Positions 1 to 9,890 of a DNA stretch of 64,000 nt are shown here, in pieces. The DNA comes from Sulfitobacter sp. S190 (GTDB lineage: Bacteria > Pseudomonadota > Alphaproteobacteria > Rhodobacterales > Rhodobacteraceae), in assembly GCF_025141935.1 (NCBI RefSeq), contig NZ_CP081120.1:2294001-2358000 (forward strand), written 5' to 3'. Below the pieces are notes generated by a model. That model was not told where the DNA came from. It was given only the letters and a program-made list of their open reading frames with translations, and searched no databases. A program made the translations under genes and the position numbers. How positions within the stretch are numbered: the stretch's first letter is position 1; the number at the start of each line of letters is the position of its first letter.

Positions 1-323
1 ATGGCTGGTTCGCGGCCTTGCCTGTGGGCCTGTACGCGGGCTGGCTGAGTGCCGCGTCCTGCGTATCGCTGGGATTGCTGGCGGCGGGTTATGGCTATGT
101 CTCCGAAGGCACGGCGGCGCTCGGGGCCATATTCCTCGCTTTGGTGATCGCGTCGGCCGTACAGACGCAGCTGCGCCGCGCGCCCAGCTACGGCATCGCG
201 GTCATCTGGGCGCTGATCGCCGTGGTCGTACAGAACATGGGCGGCAACAGCACCGTGGCCGCACTGGCCGCGGGGGGCGCGATCGCCTTGCTGGTTCCCA
301 CCTACAAGGCGTGGCGCGCCTAG
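1..323 (+). CDS. C-terminal part of a multi-spanning membrane protein
   Basis: The reading frame is already open at the left edge (codons from base 3), so the N-terminus lies outside the window and about 106 residues remain. It is strongly hydrophobic, with about four membrane segments broken by short loops, a Pro-Val-Gly-Leu-Tyr-Ala-Gly-Trp motif near the start and a basic end (KAWRA). The spacing of Trp, Tyr and small residues resembles tryptophan-rich sensory (TspO-like) proteins of Rhodobacteraceae, but that is recognition only. Its stop overlaps the end of convergent der by 4 bases. An internal TTG at 18 is not the real start. Confidence 0.6.
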   Translation, partial: GWFAALPVGLYAGWLSAASCVSLGLLAAGYGYVSEGTAALGAIFLALVIASAVQTQLRRAPSYGIAVIWALIAVVVQNMGGNSTVAALAAGGAIALLVPTYKAWRA

Positions 324-1801
324 TCCTTGCGCCGCCCGTCGGTGTGCTTGCGCAGCTTTGATGGCGCGGCCTTTTTGCGGCCCTTGTAGGGGTTTGCATC
401 AGACTGGCCGCGCATCCACAGGCGGATGGGCGTTCCGGGCATGTCAAAATCGACGCGCAGCCCGTTGACCAGATACCTGCTGTAGCTTTCAGGAACCTTG
501 TCGGGATGGCTGCACATCACCACGAAGCCCGGTGGACGGGTCTTGGCCTGTGTCATGTAGCGCAGCTTGATCCGCTTGCCCTGCGGTGCTGGGGGCGGAT
601 GGGCCTCCATCATGCCCGACATCCAGCGGTTCAGCTGGGCAGTGGTGACACGGCGGTTCCACACGTCATAGGCGCGCATGATCGCCTGGTGCAGCCGGTC
701 GAGGCCCCTGCCCGTCTTTGCCGATACGGTGATCAGGGGCGCGCCGCGCAACTGTGGCAGCAACCGCTCGAAACTCTCCTTGAGCGCCTTGAGCTTGGCT
801 TGGCGGTCTTCCTCGATGTCCCACTTGTTCACCGCGACCACAACGGCGCGGCCTTCGCGTTCGGCCAGATCAGCGATGCGCAAGTCCTGTTGCTCAAACG
901 GGATTTCCGCATCCAGCAGCACCACGACGACCTCGGCGAATTTCACTGCCCGCAAGCCATCGGACACGCTCAGCTTTTCGAGCTTTTCCTGAACCTTGGC
1001 CTTCTTGCGCATGCCCGCCGTGTCGAAGATCCGCATCGGCACGGCATCCCCATCGGGGCCGACCCATTCTGTCGTGAGCGAAATCGCATCGCGGGTGATC
1101 CCAGCCTCGGGACCGGTCAGCAGGCGGTCTTCTTTCAGGATCTGATTGATCAGCGTCGACTTGCCCGCATTCGGACGCCCGACGACAGCCACCTGCAAAG
1201 GTTTGGCGCGCGTGGGCATGGGAACGGCATCGGGTTCCTGTTCCGCTTCATCCTCGGTCAGGTCCACATCCGTTTCGGGTGCGTCGTTGCGGGCCTTTTC
1301 GGCAAAGCCATCGGCCAGTGGCATCAACTGCGTATAGAGATCGTTGAGCCCCTCGCCATGCTCGGCCGACAGACGGATCGGTTCGCCCAGACCCAGCGAA
1401 TAGGCCTCGATCACGCCACCGTCGGCAGCGGCGCCCTCTGCTTTGTTCGCGGCGAGGATGACATGTGCGGATCTCTTGCGCAGGATTTCGGCAAAGACGA
1501 GATCGGAAGGCGTGATGCCGACCCGCGCGTCCACCATGAACAGGCAGATGTCGGCCATATCCACGGCGCGCTCCGTCAACCGGCGCATCCGGCCCTGAAG
1601 GCTGTCGTCGGTGACTTCCTCCAGACCGGCGGTATCAATCACGGTAAACCGCAGGTCCGCCAGTCGCGCGGCGCCTTCGCGCAGGTCGCGCGTCACGCCG
1701 GGCTGGTCGTCAACCAGCGCCAGACGTTTGCCCACAAGGCGATTGAACAGCGTGGATTTGCCCACATTTGGGCGCCCCACGATGGCGAGGGTGAAGGACA
1801 T
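320..1801 (-). CDS. der: Ribosome biogenesis GTPase Der (EngA)
   Basis: Der is an essential GTPase with two G domains in tandem that helps mature the 50S ribosomal subunit. The 493-residue product has one P-loop at residues 9-16 (GRPNVGKST) and a second near residue 208 (GRPNAGKST). Each is followed by a DTAG switch II motif; the second G domain has NKWD. The first G domain carries NKAE instead of NKxD, a variant I believe is common in alphaproteobacteria. The C-terminal KH-like domain ends in a basic tail rich in Lys and Arg. The gene is last in a minus-strand set yfgM-bamB-der, the same order as in Escherichia coli. Confidence 0.97.
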   Translation of the reverse strand: MSFTLAIVGRPNVGKSTLFNRLVGKRLALVDDQPGVTRDLREGAARLADLRFTVIDTAGLEEVTDDSLQGRMRRLTERAVDMADICLFMVDARVGITPSDLVFAEILRKRSAHVILAANKAEGAAADGGVIEAYSLGLGEPIRLSAEHGEGLNDLYTQLMPLADGFAEKARNDAPETDVDLTEDEAEQEPDAVPMPTRAKPLQVAVVGRPNAGKSTLINQILKEDRLLTGPEAGITRDAISLTTEWVGPDGDAVPMRIFDTAGMRKKAKVQEKLEKLSVSDGLRAVKFAEVVVVLLDAEIPFEQQDLRIADLAEREGRAVVVAVNKWDIEEDRQAKLKALKESFERLLPQLRGAPLITVSAKTGRGLDRLHQAIMRAYDVWNRRVTTAQLNRWMSGMMEAHPPPAPQGKRIKLRYMTQAKTRPPGFVVMCSHPDKVPESYSRYLVNGLRVDFDMPGTPIRLWMRGQSDANPYKGRKKAAPSKLRKHTDGRRKD

Positions 1802-1866
1802 GTCGAAGGCTCCGATGCGTATCAGACCCGCGCCATAGCGTATCTGATGCGCTTAGGAAACCCCGC

Positions 1867-3225
1867 TTAGCGGTAGGCCAGCAGTTGCCCTTTGGACGAC
1901 ACCACGTAAAGCGTGCCACCTGCAACGACCGGCGCCGTTGTCGCGCCGCCCGCGATTTCAACGGTGCCGAGCGCGGCGCCGTTGGTCGGATCGAAGCTGC
2001 GCAGCAGGCCATCCCCCGACGCGACGTACACCCGAGCGCCAGCGATGATCGGCCCGTTGTGCGGTACGATGCGGCTTTGGCGTCTGGGCTTGCGCTTGAC
2101 GTAGTTCGGCAATTCGACACCCCAGATGCGCGATCCGTCTGTGGCGTCCAGCCGGACCAGTTCATTCAGATCCGTCACCGCAAAAACGCTGTCGCCCGCG
2201 GGCCAGACGGGGCCCACCGCACCCTCGCGTGCGGTCCAGCGGCGGGCACCGCTGGCAAGCCCGAGTGCCACGATACGGCCCGACTGGTTGCCAACGTACA
2301 CCGTATCGCCAGAGATCACGGGCGCGGACGTCACATCGGAGATGGACGACAATGCACGGCCGGGCCGTTTGCCCAGAACCGACGCATCCCAACGGTTGAG
2401 CCCGCCTTGCCGGAACACGCCCTGCACTTCGCCGGAGCCAAAGGCGAAAACAGCCAGATCGCCGCTGATCGCGGGGGCCGGCGCACCAAGCACATTGCTT
2501 GCGTCATCGGAGGCGTTGATTTGCCAGCGCACGCGCCCGTCGCTGCGGTTGACGGCCCAGCCGGTGTCGTCGCCCGATGTCACATAGACGAGATCCCCCG
2601 CGACCGTCGGCGCGCCAGAGGCCGTCGCGTCAAGTTGCTGGGTCCAGCGGACCACACCGTTCGCGGCATCGACCGCGGCCAGAACGCCGTAGCCCAAAGA
2701 GGCATAGACCGTACCATCGGCGACCACGACACCACCGCCTGTCGCTTCGCCTTCTTTATCGCGGGCCGGGCGCAGATCGGTGGACCACAGGGTCGCGCCG
2801 GACGTCGACGTGGCCGTCAGCAAAGCCTCCGCATCCAGCGTGAAGACACGGCCGTCAGACACAACCGGATCGGCGGTAATGCGTTGCTTGCGGCTGTCGC
2901 CCTGCCCGATGTTTGCGGACCAGACCAACTGGGGCGTCGCGCGCAGGGCGGGATGGGCGACACGGGTGCCGGGGCTGCCGACGGTCTGGGTCCAGTTTGC
3001 GTTTGTGCTGGCGGCGGGCAAGGCGATGGGCCTGCTCTGGTTGCCGGTGCTTTCGGGCGCTGTTTGCGTCGCAACATCGGGATTTTGCAGCACGGCGCGG
3101 ACATCTTCGCGCGCACCTTGCAGGATCGGATCAGGTTCGACACAGGCCCCCAGAAGGGCGGCACAGGCCACGCAGGGCAAACCGATCCGGTGCCATTTGC
3201 TGGAAAGGGTCGGAAACACTGTCAT
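1867..3225 (-). CDS. bamB: Outer membrane assembly lipoprotein BamB (PQQ-like beta-propeller)
   Basis: BamB is the periplasmic beta-propeller lipoprotein that works with BamA in inserting outer-membrane beta-barrels. The 452-residue product starts with a short basic stretch and hydrophobic segment ending in the lipobox LLGAC (Cys near residue 28). Repeated PQQ-type blades follow, with motifs such as GTVYASLGYG, GDLVYVTSGDD, GDTVYVGNQSG, GARVYVASGDG and GTLYVVSSKG. The place between a YfgM-like gene and der matches the classical bamB neighbourhood. The 65 bases to der suggest cotranscription. The ATG at 3225 has only a weak ribosome site. Confidence 0.93.
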   Translation of the reverse strand: MTVFPTLSSKWHRIGLPCVACAALLGACVEPDPILQGAREDVRAVLQNPDVATQTAPESTGNQSRPIALPAASTNANWTQTVGSPGTRVAHPALRATPQLVWSANIGQGDSRKQRITADPVVSDGRVFTLDAEALLTATSTSGATLWSTDLRPARDKEGEATGGGVVVADGTVYASLGYGVLAAVDAANGVVRWTQQLDATASGAPTVAGDLVYVTSGDDTGWAVNRSDGRVRWQINASDDASNVLGAPAPAISGDLAVFAFGSGEVQGVFRQGGLNRWDASVLGKRPGRALSSISDVTSAPVISGDTVYVGNQSGRIVALGLASGARRWTAREGAVGPVWPAGDSVFAVTDLNELVRLDATDGSRIWGVELPNYVKRKPRRQSRIVPHNGPIIAGARVYVASGDGLLRSFDPTNGAALGTVEIAGGATTAPVVAGGTLYVVSSKGQLLAYR

Positions 3226-3273
3226 CGCCTGCTCACTTCAGTCTTATGCGCCACTCATGCCCGTTTGATCGGG

Positions 3274-3981
3274 TTAGCCGTCTGTCTCGTCGGTTGGGGC
3301 GCCTGCGCCCTGTGGGTCTGCCATCCGGTCAAAGTCCGGCTCGCCGCCCAGCGCCACAATCACCTGCAACGCACGTTGTTGCAAGTCCGGTGTGACCTCG
3401 GCGCTCGTTAGAACGTCCTGATAGGTTGCGATGGCCGCTTCGGCGTTGCCCTCTTCGATCTCGATCAGCGCAATCTGTTCCCGCGCCAACAGGCCCAGCG
3501 CACCGCCAGCACCCGCAAGCCCGTCAAATCCCGCGCGCCGATCCGCCGCGGGCAGCGTATCTGTCTGCAATGTCAATGCTTTGAACTGCGCTACCTGCCG
3601 GTAGATCAAAGGCACATCGCCACTTCCGGCCACGGCCTGCAGGTTGGCTATCGCCTCTGCGCGGGCATCTGCCGAGATCTGCTCGGACGCTGTCAACAGT
3701 TTGAGGACCGCCGCGGCCTGCGCGTTTTCGCTCGATATGTCGGCCAGCGCGTCTGCACGCTCCGTCGCCTCGGAACTGTCGAGCGCCACCAGCATCGCGT
3801 CGCCCAGCGCTTCGGCTTCGGCGCGCGTCGAGGCTTTGCGGTATTCGTTATAGGCAGCGCCCCCCACCAGCAGCAGCACGGCGGCGACTGCGATGGGCGC
3901 ATAGCGGCGCATCTTGGCGAAAAGCTGGTCGCGCCGCAGCTCGTCCGTGACTTCGTCGATAAAACTGTCGGTGTCGCTCAT
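3274..3981 (-). CDS. YfgM-like membrane-anchored tetratricopeptide protein
   Basis: YfgM-type proteins are single-span inner-membrane proteins with a periplasmic TPR domain that interact with the Sec translocon and chaperone PpiD. I start the 235-residue product at the ATG at 3981 (MSDTDSFIDEV) behind a G-rich ribosome site; a longer frame to 4041 has no support. It has a cytoplasmic acidic/basic leader, one membrane helix near residues 25-42 (APIAVAAVLLLVGGAA), then an Ala-rich helical repeat region containing ALDSSEATERADALADI and similar segments. It is the first gene of the yfgM-bamB-der set, 48 bases ahead of bamB. The family call rests on architecture and neighbours. Confidence 0.85.
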   Translation of the reverse strand: MSDTDSFIDEVTDELRRDQLFAKMRRYAPIAVAAVLLLVGGAAYNEYRKASTRAEAEALGDAMLVALDSSEATERADALADISSENAQAAAVLKLLTASEQISADARAEAIANLQAVAGSGDVPLIYRQVAQFKALTLQTDTLPAADRRAGFDGLAGAGGALGLLAREQIALIEIEEGNAEAAIATYQDVLTSAEVTPDLQQRALQVIVALGGEPDFDRMADPQGAGAPTDETDG

Positions 3982-4111
3982 GCGGTACTGCCCCCCGGGG
4001 TGTCTTTCGCCCCTATTAGCGCGGCCCGACGGCCAAGCCAAGACCCCCGGATGCCGAAGCCGGAGGCATCGGGCTGCCGAAAGTCACAAAACCGCAAGTC
4101 TGAACTGGTCA

Positions 4112-4127
4112 GTTTAGTTGTAAACTA
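4112..4127. promoter_or_regulatory. Palindromic operator-like site upstream of the RND efflux operon
   Basis: A perfect inverted repeat AGTTTA-GTTG-TAAACT sits 76 bases before the adaptor start, in the divergent gap with the yfgM-like gene. A second overlapping pair, TAGTT-GTA-AACTA, lies at 4116-4128. The AT-rich island stands out from its GC-rich surroundings and has the size of a TetR- or MarR-family operator. No regulator gene is adjacent to the efflux pair, so any repressor must act from elsewhere. Binding is inference. Confidence 0.55.
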
Positions 4128-4203
4128 CTACATACTTCCCCAACGACACCCCACGCGCCCGACGGACGAGTCGCCAGCGGACGCCGACACGACGAGGACC
4201 ATC

Positions 4204-5454
4204 ATGCGTGTATTTCCAATTCTGGCCGCAGCCCTTTTTGCGGGGGGCTTGTATCTGGCGATCTTCGAACGCGCGGCTCTTGTCGGTTTTTTTGCCGCAG
4301 ACGAACCGCCGCAGGATGCACAGGCCGTAGCCACGATCGAGACCGGGGATGCCGGTGCCGACGCGCAGGCACCTGTGGGCCGGGTGAAGGTCGTCGTCCA
4401 ACGCAGCCGTGCGCAGCAGATCGACAGTGCCGTTGTCCTGCGCGGCCAGACCGCCGCCGCACGGCAGGTCGACGTGCGCGCCGAAACATCCGCGATCGTC
4501 ATCTCCGAACCCCTGCGAAAAGGGGCGCAGGTTTCGCGCGGCCAAGAGCTTTGCGTGCTCGACAAGGGCACACGGGGCGCCGCGCTGGAAGAGGCGCGCG
4601 CCCGTCTGGCCGAAGCAGAATCCCGCGTACCCGAATCCGAGGCGCGTGTGATGGAGGCGCGTGCGCTGCTCGAAGAGGCACGGATCAACCAGAACGCATC
4701 ATCCAAATTGAGCGAGGGCGGTTTTGCATCAACAACCCGTGTGGCAGGAGCCGATGCCGCCGTTGCCGCGGCGCAGGCCGGCGTCAGTTCTGCGCAATCC
4801 GGTTTGCGGGCGGCCCGTTCGGGCATCGAGGCCGCGCGCGCGGCGGTCGCCTCCGCCGAGAGCGAGATTGACCGGCTGACCATCGCCGCCCCTTTTGACG
4901 GCCTTCTGGAGAGTGATACCGCCGAGCTTGGCAGCCTGCTACAGCCCGGTGCGCTATGCGCCACCATCCTGCAGCTCGACCCGATCAAGCTGGTGGGTTT
5001 CGTGCCCGAGACCGAAGTCAACCGCGTCCGCGTCGGGGCCATGGCCGCCGCGCGGCTGGCAGCGGGCGGCGATACCGTGCAGGGCGAGGTCACCTTCTTG
5101 TCACGCTCCGCCGATCCGGCGACACGGACATTCCTGACCGAGATCGAGGTGCCCAACGACGATCTGAACATCCGCGACGGCCAGACCGCCGAAATCCTGA
5201 TCGCTTCGGAAGGGGCCAATGCGCATCTGATCCCGTCCTCGTCGCTGACCCTGAATGATGACGGCACGCTGGGCGTGCGCACGGTGAATGATGAGGCCGT
5301 TGTGCGATTTGTGCCCGTCACACTGGTGCGCGATGCGCCTGACGGGGTGTGGGTCACCGGTTTGCCGCAAATTGCGGATGTGATTGTCGTGGGTCAGGAA
5401 TACGTCATTGACGGTGTGACCGTCGACGCCACATCGCGCGAGGTCACCCAATGA
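4204..5454 (+). CDS. RND efflux system periplasmic adaptor (membrane fusion) protein
   Basis: The 416-residue product is the adaptor that links an inner-membrane RND pump to an outer-membrane channel. I use the ATG at 4204 (MRVFPILAAAL), which gives a direct N-terminal membrane anchor; the frame extends upstream to 4000 but would cross the operator. The order is anchor (residues 1-25), barrel-sandwich half (RQVDVRAETSAIV), a long Ala/Glu/Arg-rich helical hairpin (about 125-215), the second lipoyl half (APFDGLLESDTAELGSLL), then the beta-barrel and membrane-proximal domains. It is translationally coupled to the permease by a 4-base ATGA overlap. Substrate is unknown. Confidence 0.93.
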   Translation: MRVFPILAAALFAGGLYLAIFERAALVGFFAADEPPQDAQAVATIETGDAGADAQAPVGRVKVVVQRSRAQQIDSAVVLRGQTAAARQVDVRAETSAIVISEPLRKGAQVSRGQELCVLDKGTRGAALEEARARLAEAESRVPESEARVMEARALLEEARINQNASSKLSEGGFASTTRVAGADAAVAAAQAGVSSAQSGLRAARSGIEAARAAVASAESEIDRLTIAAPFDGLLESDTAELGSLLQPGALCATILQLDPIKLVGFVPETEVNRVRVGAMAAARLAAGGDTVQGEVTFLSRSADPATRTFLTEIEVPNDDLNIRDGQTAEILIASEGANAHLIPSSSLTLNDDGTLGVRTVNDEAVVRFVPVTLVRDAPDGVWVTGLPQIADVIVVGQEYVIDGVTVDATSREVTQ

Positions 5455-8400
5455 GCGGTATCGTCGATTGGGCAGCGGGCCGTGCCCGCATGGTGCTGGC
5501 CTTCATCCTGCTGAGCCTCGTCGTGGGGGGCTACGCCTATTCCACGCTGCCCAAAGAGGGCGAGCCGGACATCGAAATCCCCGCGCTTTTCGTTTCCGTC
5601 CCCTTCCCCGGCATTTCCGCCGCCGATGCCGAGACGCTTCTGCTCAAACCGATGGAAAACGAGCTGTCCGATCTTGACGGTTTGAAGAAAATGACCGGCA
5701 CCGCAGCGGAAAACTATGCCGGTCTGGCGCTGGAATTCGAATTCGGCTGGGACAAGTCCGCGATCATTGCGGATGTGCGCGATGCGATGGGGACGGCCGA
5801 GGCCGATTTTCCCGAAGGGGCCGAAACCTACACGATCAACGAGATCAACTTCTCCGAATTTCCGATCATCATCGTCAACCTGACCGGACCGGTGCCCGAG
5901 CGCACGATGGCGCGCTTTGCCAAGGCGCTTCAGGATGATCTCGAAGCGATGGATGCGGTATTGGAGGCGGGGATTGCCGGCAACCGCGACGAGATGCTCG
6001 AAGTGCTGATCGATCCGCTCAAGCTGGAAGCCTATGATGTGACGGCAAGCGAGCTGATCCAGACCGTCCAGAACAACAACCAGTTGATCGCTGCGGGCGA
6101 GGTCGAAAGCGCGAACGGTACATTCGCGGTCAAGATCCCCTCGAGCTTTGACGAGCCGCGCGATGTCTACGATCTGCCGGTCAAGACAAACGGCGACCGG
6201 GTCGTGACACTGGGCGATCTGGCGCAAATCAATCTGACGTTCGAGGACCGCACCGGAACCGCACGGTTCAATGGCGAAAGCACGGTCGCCTTGCAGGTGG
6301 TCAAGCGCAAGGGGTTCAACCTGATCCAGACCTCCGCCGCGGTCAAGGAACTGGTGGCCGAGAAAAGCGCCGACTGGCCCGACGGGTTGAAAGCCGCGGT
6401 CGAAGTCGGCACGTCAAACGACCAGAGCCGCGTCGTCGACAGCATGGTCCAGCAGTTGCTCGGTTCGGTCTTTACCGCCGTGGCGCTCGTAATGATTGTG
6501 GTGCTGGCGGCGCTCGGCATCCGCGCGGCACTGCTTGTCGGATTTGCGATCCCGACATCATTCCTTTTGTGTTTCGCCTTTCTGGCGGTCATGGGGATTT
6601 CGATCTCGAATATCGTGATGTTCGGTCTGATCCTCGCCGTGGGGATGCTTGTCGACGGGGCGATCGTGGTGGTCGAATACGCCGATGCCCGCCAACAGCA
6701 GGGCGAAGGCCCCATGCGGGCCTATGTCGAGGCCGCAAAGCGGATGTTCTGGCCGATCATTTCGTCCACGGCGACCACGCTTTGTGCGTTTCTGCCGATG
6801 CTGTTCTGGCCCGGTGTGCCGGGCGAGTTCATGGGCATGTTGCCCGTGACGCTGATCTTTGTCCTGTCGGCATCGTTGGTGGTGGCCTTGGTCTATCTGC
6901 CCGTTCTGGGCGGGGTAACCGGGCGGCTGGAGCAATGGATGGCCGCCAATCTGCTGCGGATTGCAGAGCTGCGCTGGTACCTGCACGCGGCCCTTTTCTT
7001 CGGTGTGTTCCTCATGCTGCTGCCGGCGATGGTGCTGCTGGCGCCGCAGGGGCCGGGAGCGCCCGGTCTGCTGTTCGGCTGGATGGGGTCGCTGCTGGGC
7101 CAGATGGACGGTCTGAACCTGCCGGGCTCCGTGATCCCGACGCTTGCCTCCGTCTTTGCGCTGGTGGTTGTGGCGGCCGCGGTTCTGTTGATCGCGCTGG
7201 GGGGCTTCATTCTCGGGCTCATCGCGCTTTTTGCAATCGTGACCCGCATGGGGCGCGGCGGGCGCTGGTTGACATCAAAGCTGTTCCGCAAGGAACCGGA
7301 CCGCATTCAGGCAGGCTACAAACGGTCTTTCTTTGGCCGTGTGATCGAAGGGATCACCGGCAATCCGGTCATGCCTCTCGTCATGTGCGGTGTGGTCTTC
7401 GTCTTTGTGGGATCGGTGCTGATCTACTTCTCTAACAACAGCAAGGGCGTGGAATTCTTTGTCGAATCCGAACCTGAACAGGCCATCGTCTATGTGCTGG
7501 CGCGGGGCAACCTGTCGCTGGAAGAAAAGGACGATCTGCTGCGACAGGCCGAAGAGGTCGTCGTGGCGCATCCCGGCATCGCCACCGCGTTTGCCTTTGC
7601 GGGTGAAGGCGGGCTGGACAGCAACACAGGCGGCAGCGCGGCCCCGAAGGATCTGATCGGTCAGGTGCAGTTCGAGACCATTCCCTGGGCGGACCGCGCG
7701 CTCAACCCCGAGCTTGACGGTGACATCATTATCGCCGAACTCACCGAACAGCTGGAAAACATCCCCGGTATCGGCATTGAAGTGCTGTCACTGGACCGCG
7801 GGCCGGCATCGGGCAAACCGGTGCATCTGCGGATGACCGGCAACAGCCTTGACGAATTGATAACGGCGACCGGCATTGCCCGTGCGCATTTCGATACAGT
7901 GCCGGGTCTGACGCTGATCGAGGATACACGCCCCCTGCCCGGCATCGACTGGCAGATCGACGTCGATGTGGAAAAAGCGGGCCGTTACGGCGCCGACGTG
8001 CTGAGTGTCGGGGCGATGGTACAGCTGGTCACCCGCGGGCTGTTGCTGGACACCATGCGCGTCGATACTTCTGACGAGGAGATCGAGATCCGCGTGCGCC
8101 TGCCCGAAAGCGACCGGGTCCTGTCCACGCTCGATACACTCAAGGTGCGCACCCCTGACGGGTTGATCCCGCTCTCCAACTTCATCACACGCACCCCTGT
8201 CCCCAAGCTCGCCGAGATCAACCGCATTGACCAAAAGCGCTATATGGACGTGAAGGCGGACGTTACGGTCGGCCTGATGAAGGCGGTCAGCGGCACCGGT
8301 GAGGACGAGGTCACGCTGGCCACCCTGCGCCCTGCGGGCCTCGATGCCGATTTCACCGATCTGGAAGCCACCCGCTACAAGATCACCGACCGCACGGACG

Positions 8401-9275
8401 CGGCCGGCGATACCGATCTGCAGGATGCCTACGATGACCAGTCGATCAGGCTCGTGCCGATCAACGCGAACGAACGGATTGCCGAGATCAGCAAATGGCT
8501 CGAGACCGATCCGCTGGCGGATGGTATTGCGACCGAATGGACAGGCGATCAGGAAGACCAGGCTGAATCGGGTGCCTTCCTGCAATCCGCCTTCACCGCA
8601 GCGCTGGGTCTGATGTTCATCATCCTGCTGGCGCAATTCAATTCCTTCTACAACGCTGTGCTGGTGTTGCTTGCGGTGGTGCTGTCGACCACGGGTGTCC
8701 TGATCGGGATGCTGGTGATGGACCAGACCTTCAGCATCATCATGACCGGAACAGGGATTGTGGCGCTGGCGGGGATCGTGGTGAACAACAACATCATCCT
8801 GATCGACACCTATCAGGAATACGAACGCTATATGCCACGGATCGAGGCGATCATCCGCACTGCACAGGCGCGGATCCGGCCAGTTCTGCTGACGACAATC
8901 ACCACGATGGCGGGGCTCGCGCCCATGATGTTCGGGCTGTCGCTCAATTTTGCCGAGGGCGGCTATACCATCGACAGCCCCACGGCGCTGTGGTGGAAGC
9001 AGCTGGCGACGGCGGTGGTTTTCGGGCTCGGCATTGCCACGGTTCTGACGCTGATGGTTACGCCGTCCCTGCTCGCGATCCGGGTCTGGGCCACGACCTA
9101 TGCCCGCTGGATCGCGCAGCTTCTGGCCAAGATGTCGATGGGCCGCGCCAGCCGTGCGGCACGTGACTGGGCGCTGCAACGCGATGCGCGCCGCACGGCC
9201 GAGGATGACCTGATCTGGAGCGACGAGGCCTTGTCGAACATGCGCCCGCAAAAACAGCTCAATCCGGCAGAATAA
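5451..9275 (+). CDS. RND efflux permease with extra hydrophobic insert, 1274 residues
   Basis: This is a proton-driven RND transporter of the AcrB/HAE type. TM1 follows a short leader, the first porter domain is present, and the TM4 motif reads GMLVDGAIVVVE. TM4 thus has one Asp where AcrB has two (DD). The TM10 region has VNNNIILID in place of the AcrB lysine region. At 1274 residues it is about 240 longer than AcrB. Roughly residues 500-630 between TM6 and TM7 hold three additional hydrophobic stretches (for example LFFGVFLMLLPAMVLLA and VLLIALGGFILGLIALFA) absent from standard pumps. The C-terminus is basic and soluble. It pairs with the upstream adaptor; no outer-membrane channel gene is nearby. 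Confidence 0.93.
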   Translation: MSGIVDWAAGRARMVLAFILLSLVVGGYAYSTLPKEGEPDIEIPALFVSVPFPGISAADAETLLLKPMENELSDLDGLKKMTGTAAENYAGLALEFEFGWDKSAIIADVRDAMGTAEADFPEGAETYTINEINFSEFPIIIVNLTGPVPERTMARFAKALQDDLEAMDAVLEAGIAGNRDEMLEVLIDPLKLEAYDVTASELIQTVQNNNQLIAAGEVESANGTFAVKIPSSFDEPRDVYDLPVKTNGDRVVTLGDLAQINLTFEDRTGTARFNGESTVALQVVKRKGFNLIQTSAAVKELVAEKSADWPDGLKAAVEVGTSNDQSRVVDSMVQQLLGSVFTAVALVMIVVLAALGIRAALLVGFAIPTSFLLCFAFLAVMGISISNIVMFGLILAVGMLVDGAIVVVEYADARQQQGEGPMRAYVEAAKRMFWPIISSTATTLCAFLPMLFWPGVPGEFMGMLPVTLIFVLSASLVVALVYLPVLGGVTGRLEQWMAANLLRIAELRWYLHAALFFGVFLMLLPAMVLLAPQGPGAPGLLFGWMGSLLGQMDGLNLPGSVIPTLASVFALVVVAAAVLLIALGGFILGLIALFAIVTRMGRGGRWLTSKLFRKEPDRIQAGYKRSFFGRVIEGITGNPVMPLVMCGVVFVFVGSVLIYFSNNSKGVEFFVESEPEQAIVYVLARGNLSLEEKDDLLRQAEEVVVAHPGIATAFAFAGEGGLDSNTGGSAAPKDLIGQVQFETIPWADRALNPELDGDIIIAELTEQLENIPGIGIEVLSLDRGPASGKPVHLRMTGNSLDELITATGIARAHFDTVPGLTLIEDTRPLPGIDWQIDVDVEKAGRYGADVLSVGAMVQLVTRGLLLDTMRVDTSDEEIEIRVRLPESDRVLSTLDTLKVRTPDGLIPLSNFITRTPVPKLAEINRIDQKRYMDVKADVTVGLMKAVSGTGEDEVTLATLRPAGLDADFTDLEATRYKITDRTDAAGDTDLQDAYDDQSIRLVPINANERIAEISKWLETDPLADGIATEWTGDQEDQAESGAFLQSAFTAALGLMFIILLAQFNSFYNAVLVLLAVVLSTTGVLIGMLVMDQTFSIIMTGTGIVALAGIVVNNNIILIDTYQEYERYMPRIEAIIRTAQARIRPVLLTTITTMAGLAPMMFGLSLNFAEGGYTIDSPTALWWKQLATAVVFGLGIATVLTLMVTPSLLAIRVWATTYARWIAQLLAKMSMGRASRAARDWALQRDARRTAEDDLIWSDEALSNMRPQKQLNPAE

Positions 9276-9302
9276 CGCCGCTCACCTCAATGTGACCTGA
9301 TC

Positions 9303-9330
9303 GCGCCCTCGCCCCACCCGGCGGGGGCGC
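9303..9330 (+). terminator. Strong GC hairpin after the RND permease gene
   Basis: An 11-bp stem with one G-T pair (GCGCCCTCGCC and GGCGGGGGCGC) closes a 6-base loop, 28 bases after the permease stop. No U-tract follows, so it is either a weak intrinsic terminator or an RNA-stabilising hairpin. Confidence 0.5.
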
Positions 9331-9371
9331 TATGCTTTGTGGGTATCGCAATTACCTCAAGGAGCCATCCC

Positions 9372-9836
9372 ATGCGCGCCCGCCTTTCCCATATCGCCCT
9401 AGCTGCCACGATCGGAGTTGTCACAATGGCCCAATCCGCATTCGCAGAAATGGTCGAGAAGACCAGCCCTCATTCGGTCGACGTGACGATAGACCGGCTC
9501 GCCGCCGCCGTGGAAGGTGCCGGGGCGACCGTGTTTGCACGGGTCGATCACGCGGCCGGTGCCGCCAAGGTCGATATGGAGCTGCGCCCGACGCAACTGC
9601 TGATCTTTGGCAACCCCAAGCTGGGTACACCCGCGATGCTCGACGGCCAGACGGCGGGGCTTGACCTGCCGCTGCGCGTTCTGGCCTACGCAGATGCGGA
9701 AGGTGTCGTGCACGTGGCGTATCACGATCCGGCGACACTGGCGCAGACCCACGGGTTGCCTGCGGATGCCAAGTATATCGCCATGATGACCGGTGCGCTG
9801 GACAAACTCACCAGCAAGGCCGTCGCCGAAGAGTGA
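9372..9836 (+). CDS. Secreted DUF302 domain protein
   Basis: The start is the ATG at 9372, seven bases after AAGGAG. The 154-residue product has a clear signal peptide (MRARLSHIALAATIG, cleavage after a SAFA-type site near residue 26). The rest is a single DUF302 domain with the family signature FGNPKLGTP and the LPLRVLAYAD strand. The fold is known but the biochemical role is not; some members bind haem or metals or accompany stress genes. It follows the RND operon in the same direction but lies behind a hairpin, so it may have its own transcript. Confidence 0.88.
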   Translation: MRARLSHIALAATIGVVTMAQSAFAEMVEKTSPHSVDVTIDRLAAAVEGAGATVFARVDHAAGAAKVDMELRPTQLLIFGNPKLGTPAMLDGQTAGLDLPLRVLAYADAEGVVHVAYHDPATLAQTHGLPADAKYIAMMTGALDKLTSKAVAEE

Positions 9837-9890
9837 TGCAGACCGGCGCTGTTCGGCCAGCGCGTCCAATAACCATCGTCAAATCTTCCC

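Noticed and set aside
506..1870. Long open plus-strand frame opposite der
   Set aside because: High GC leaves the complementary frames open. The minus-strand frame encodes a perfect Der, while the opposite frame has no start signal or family pattern.
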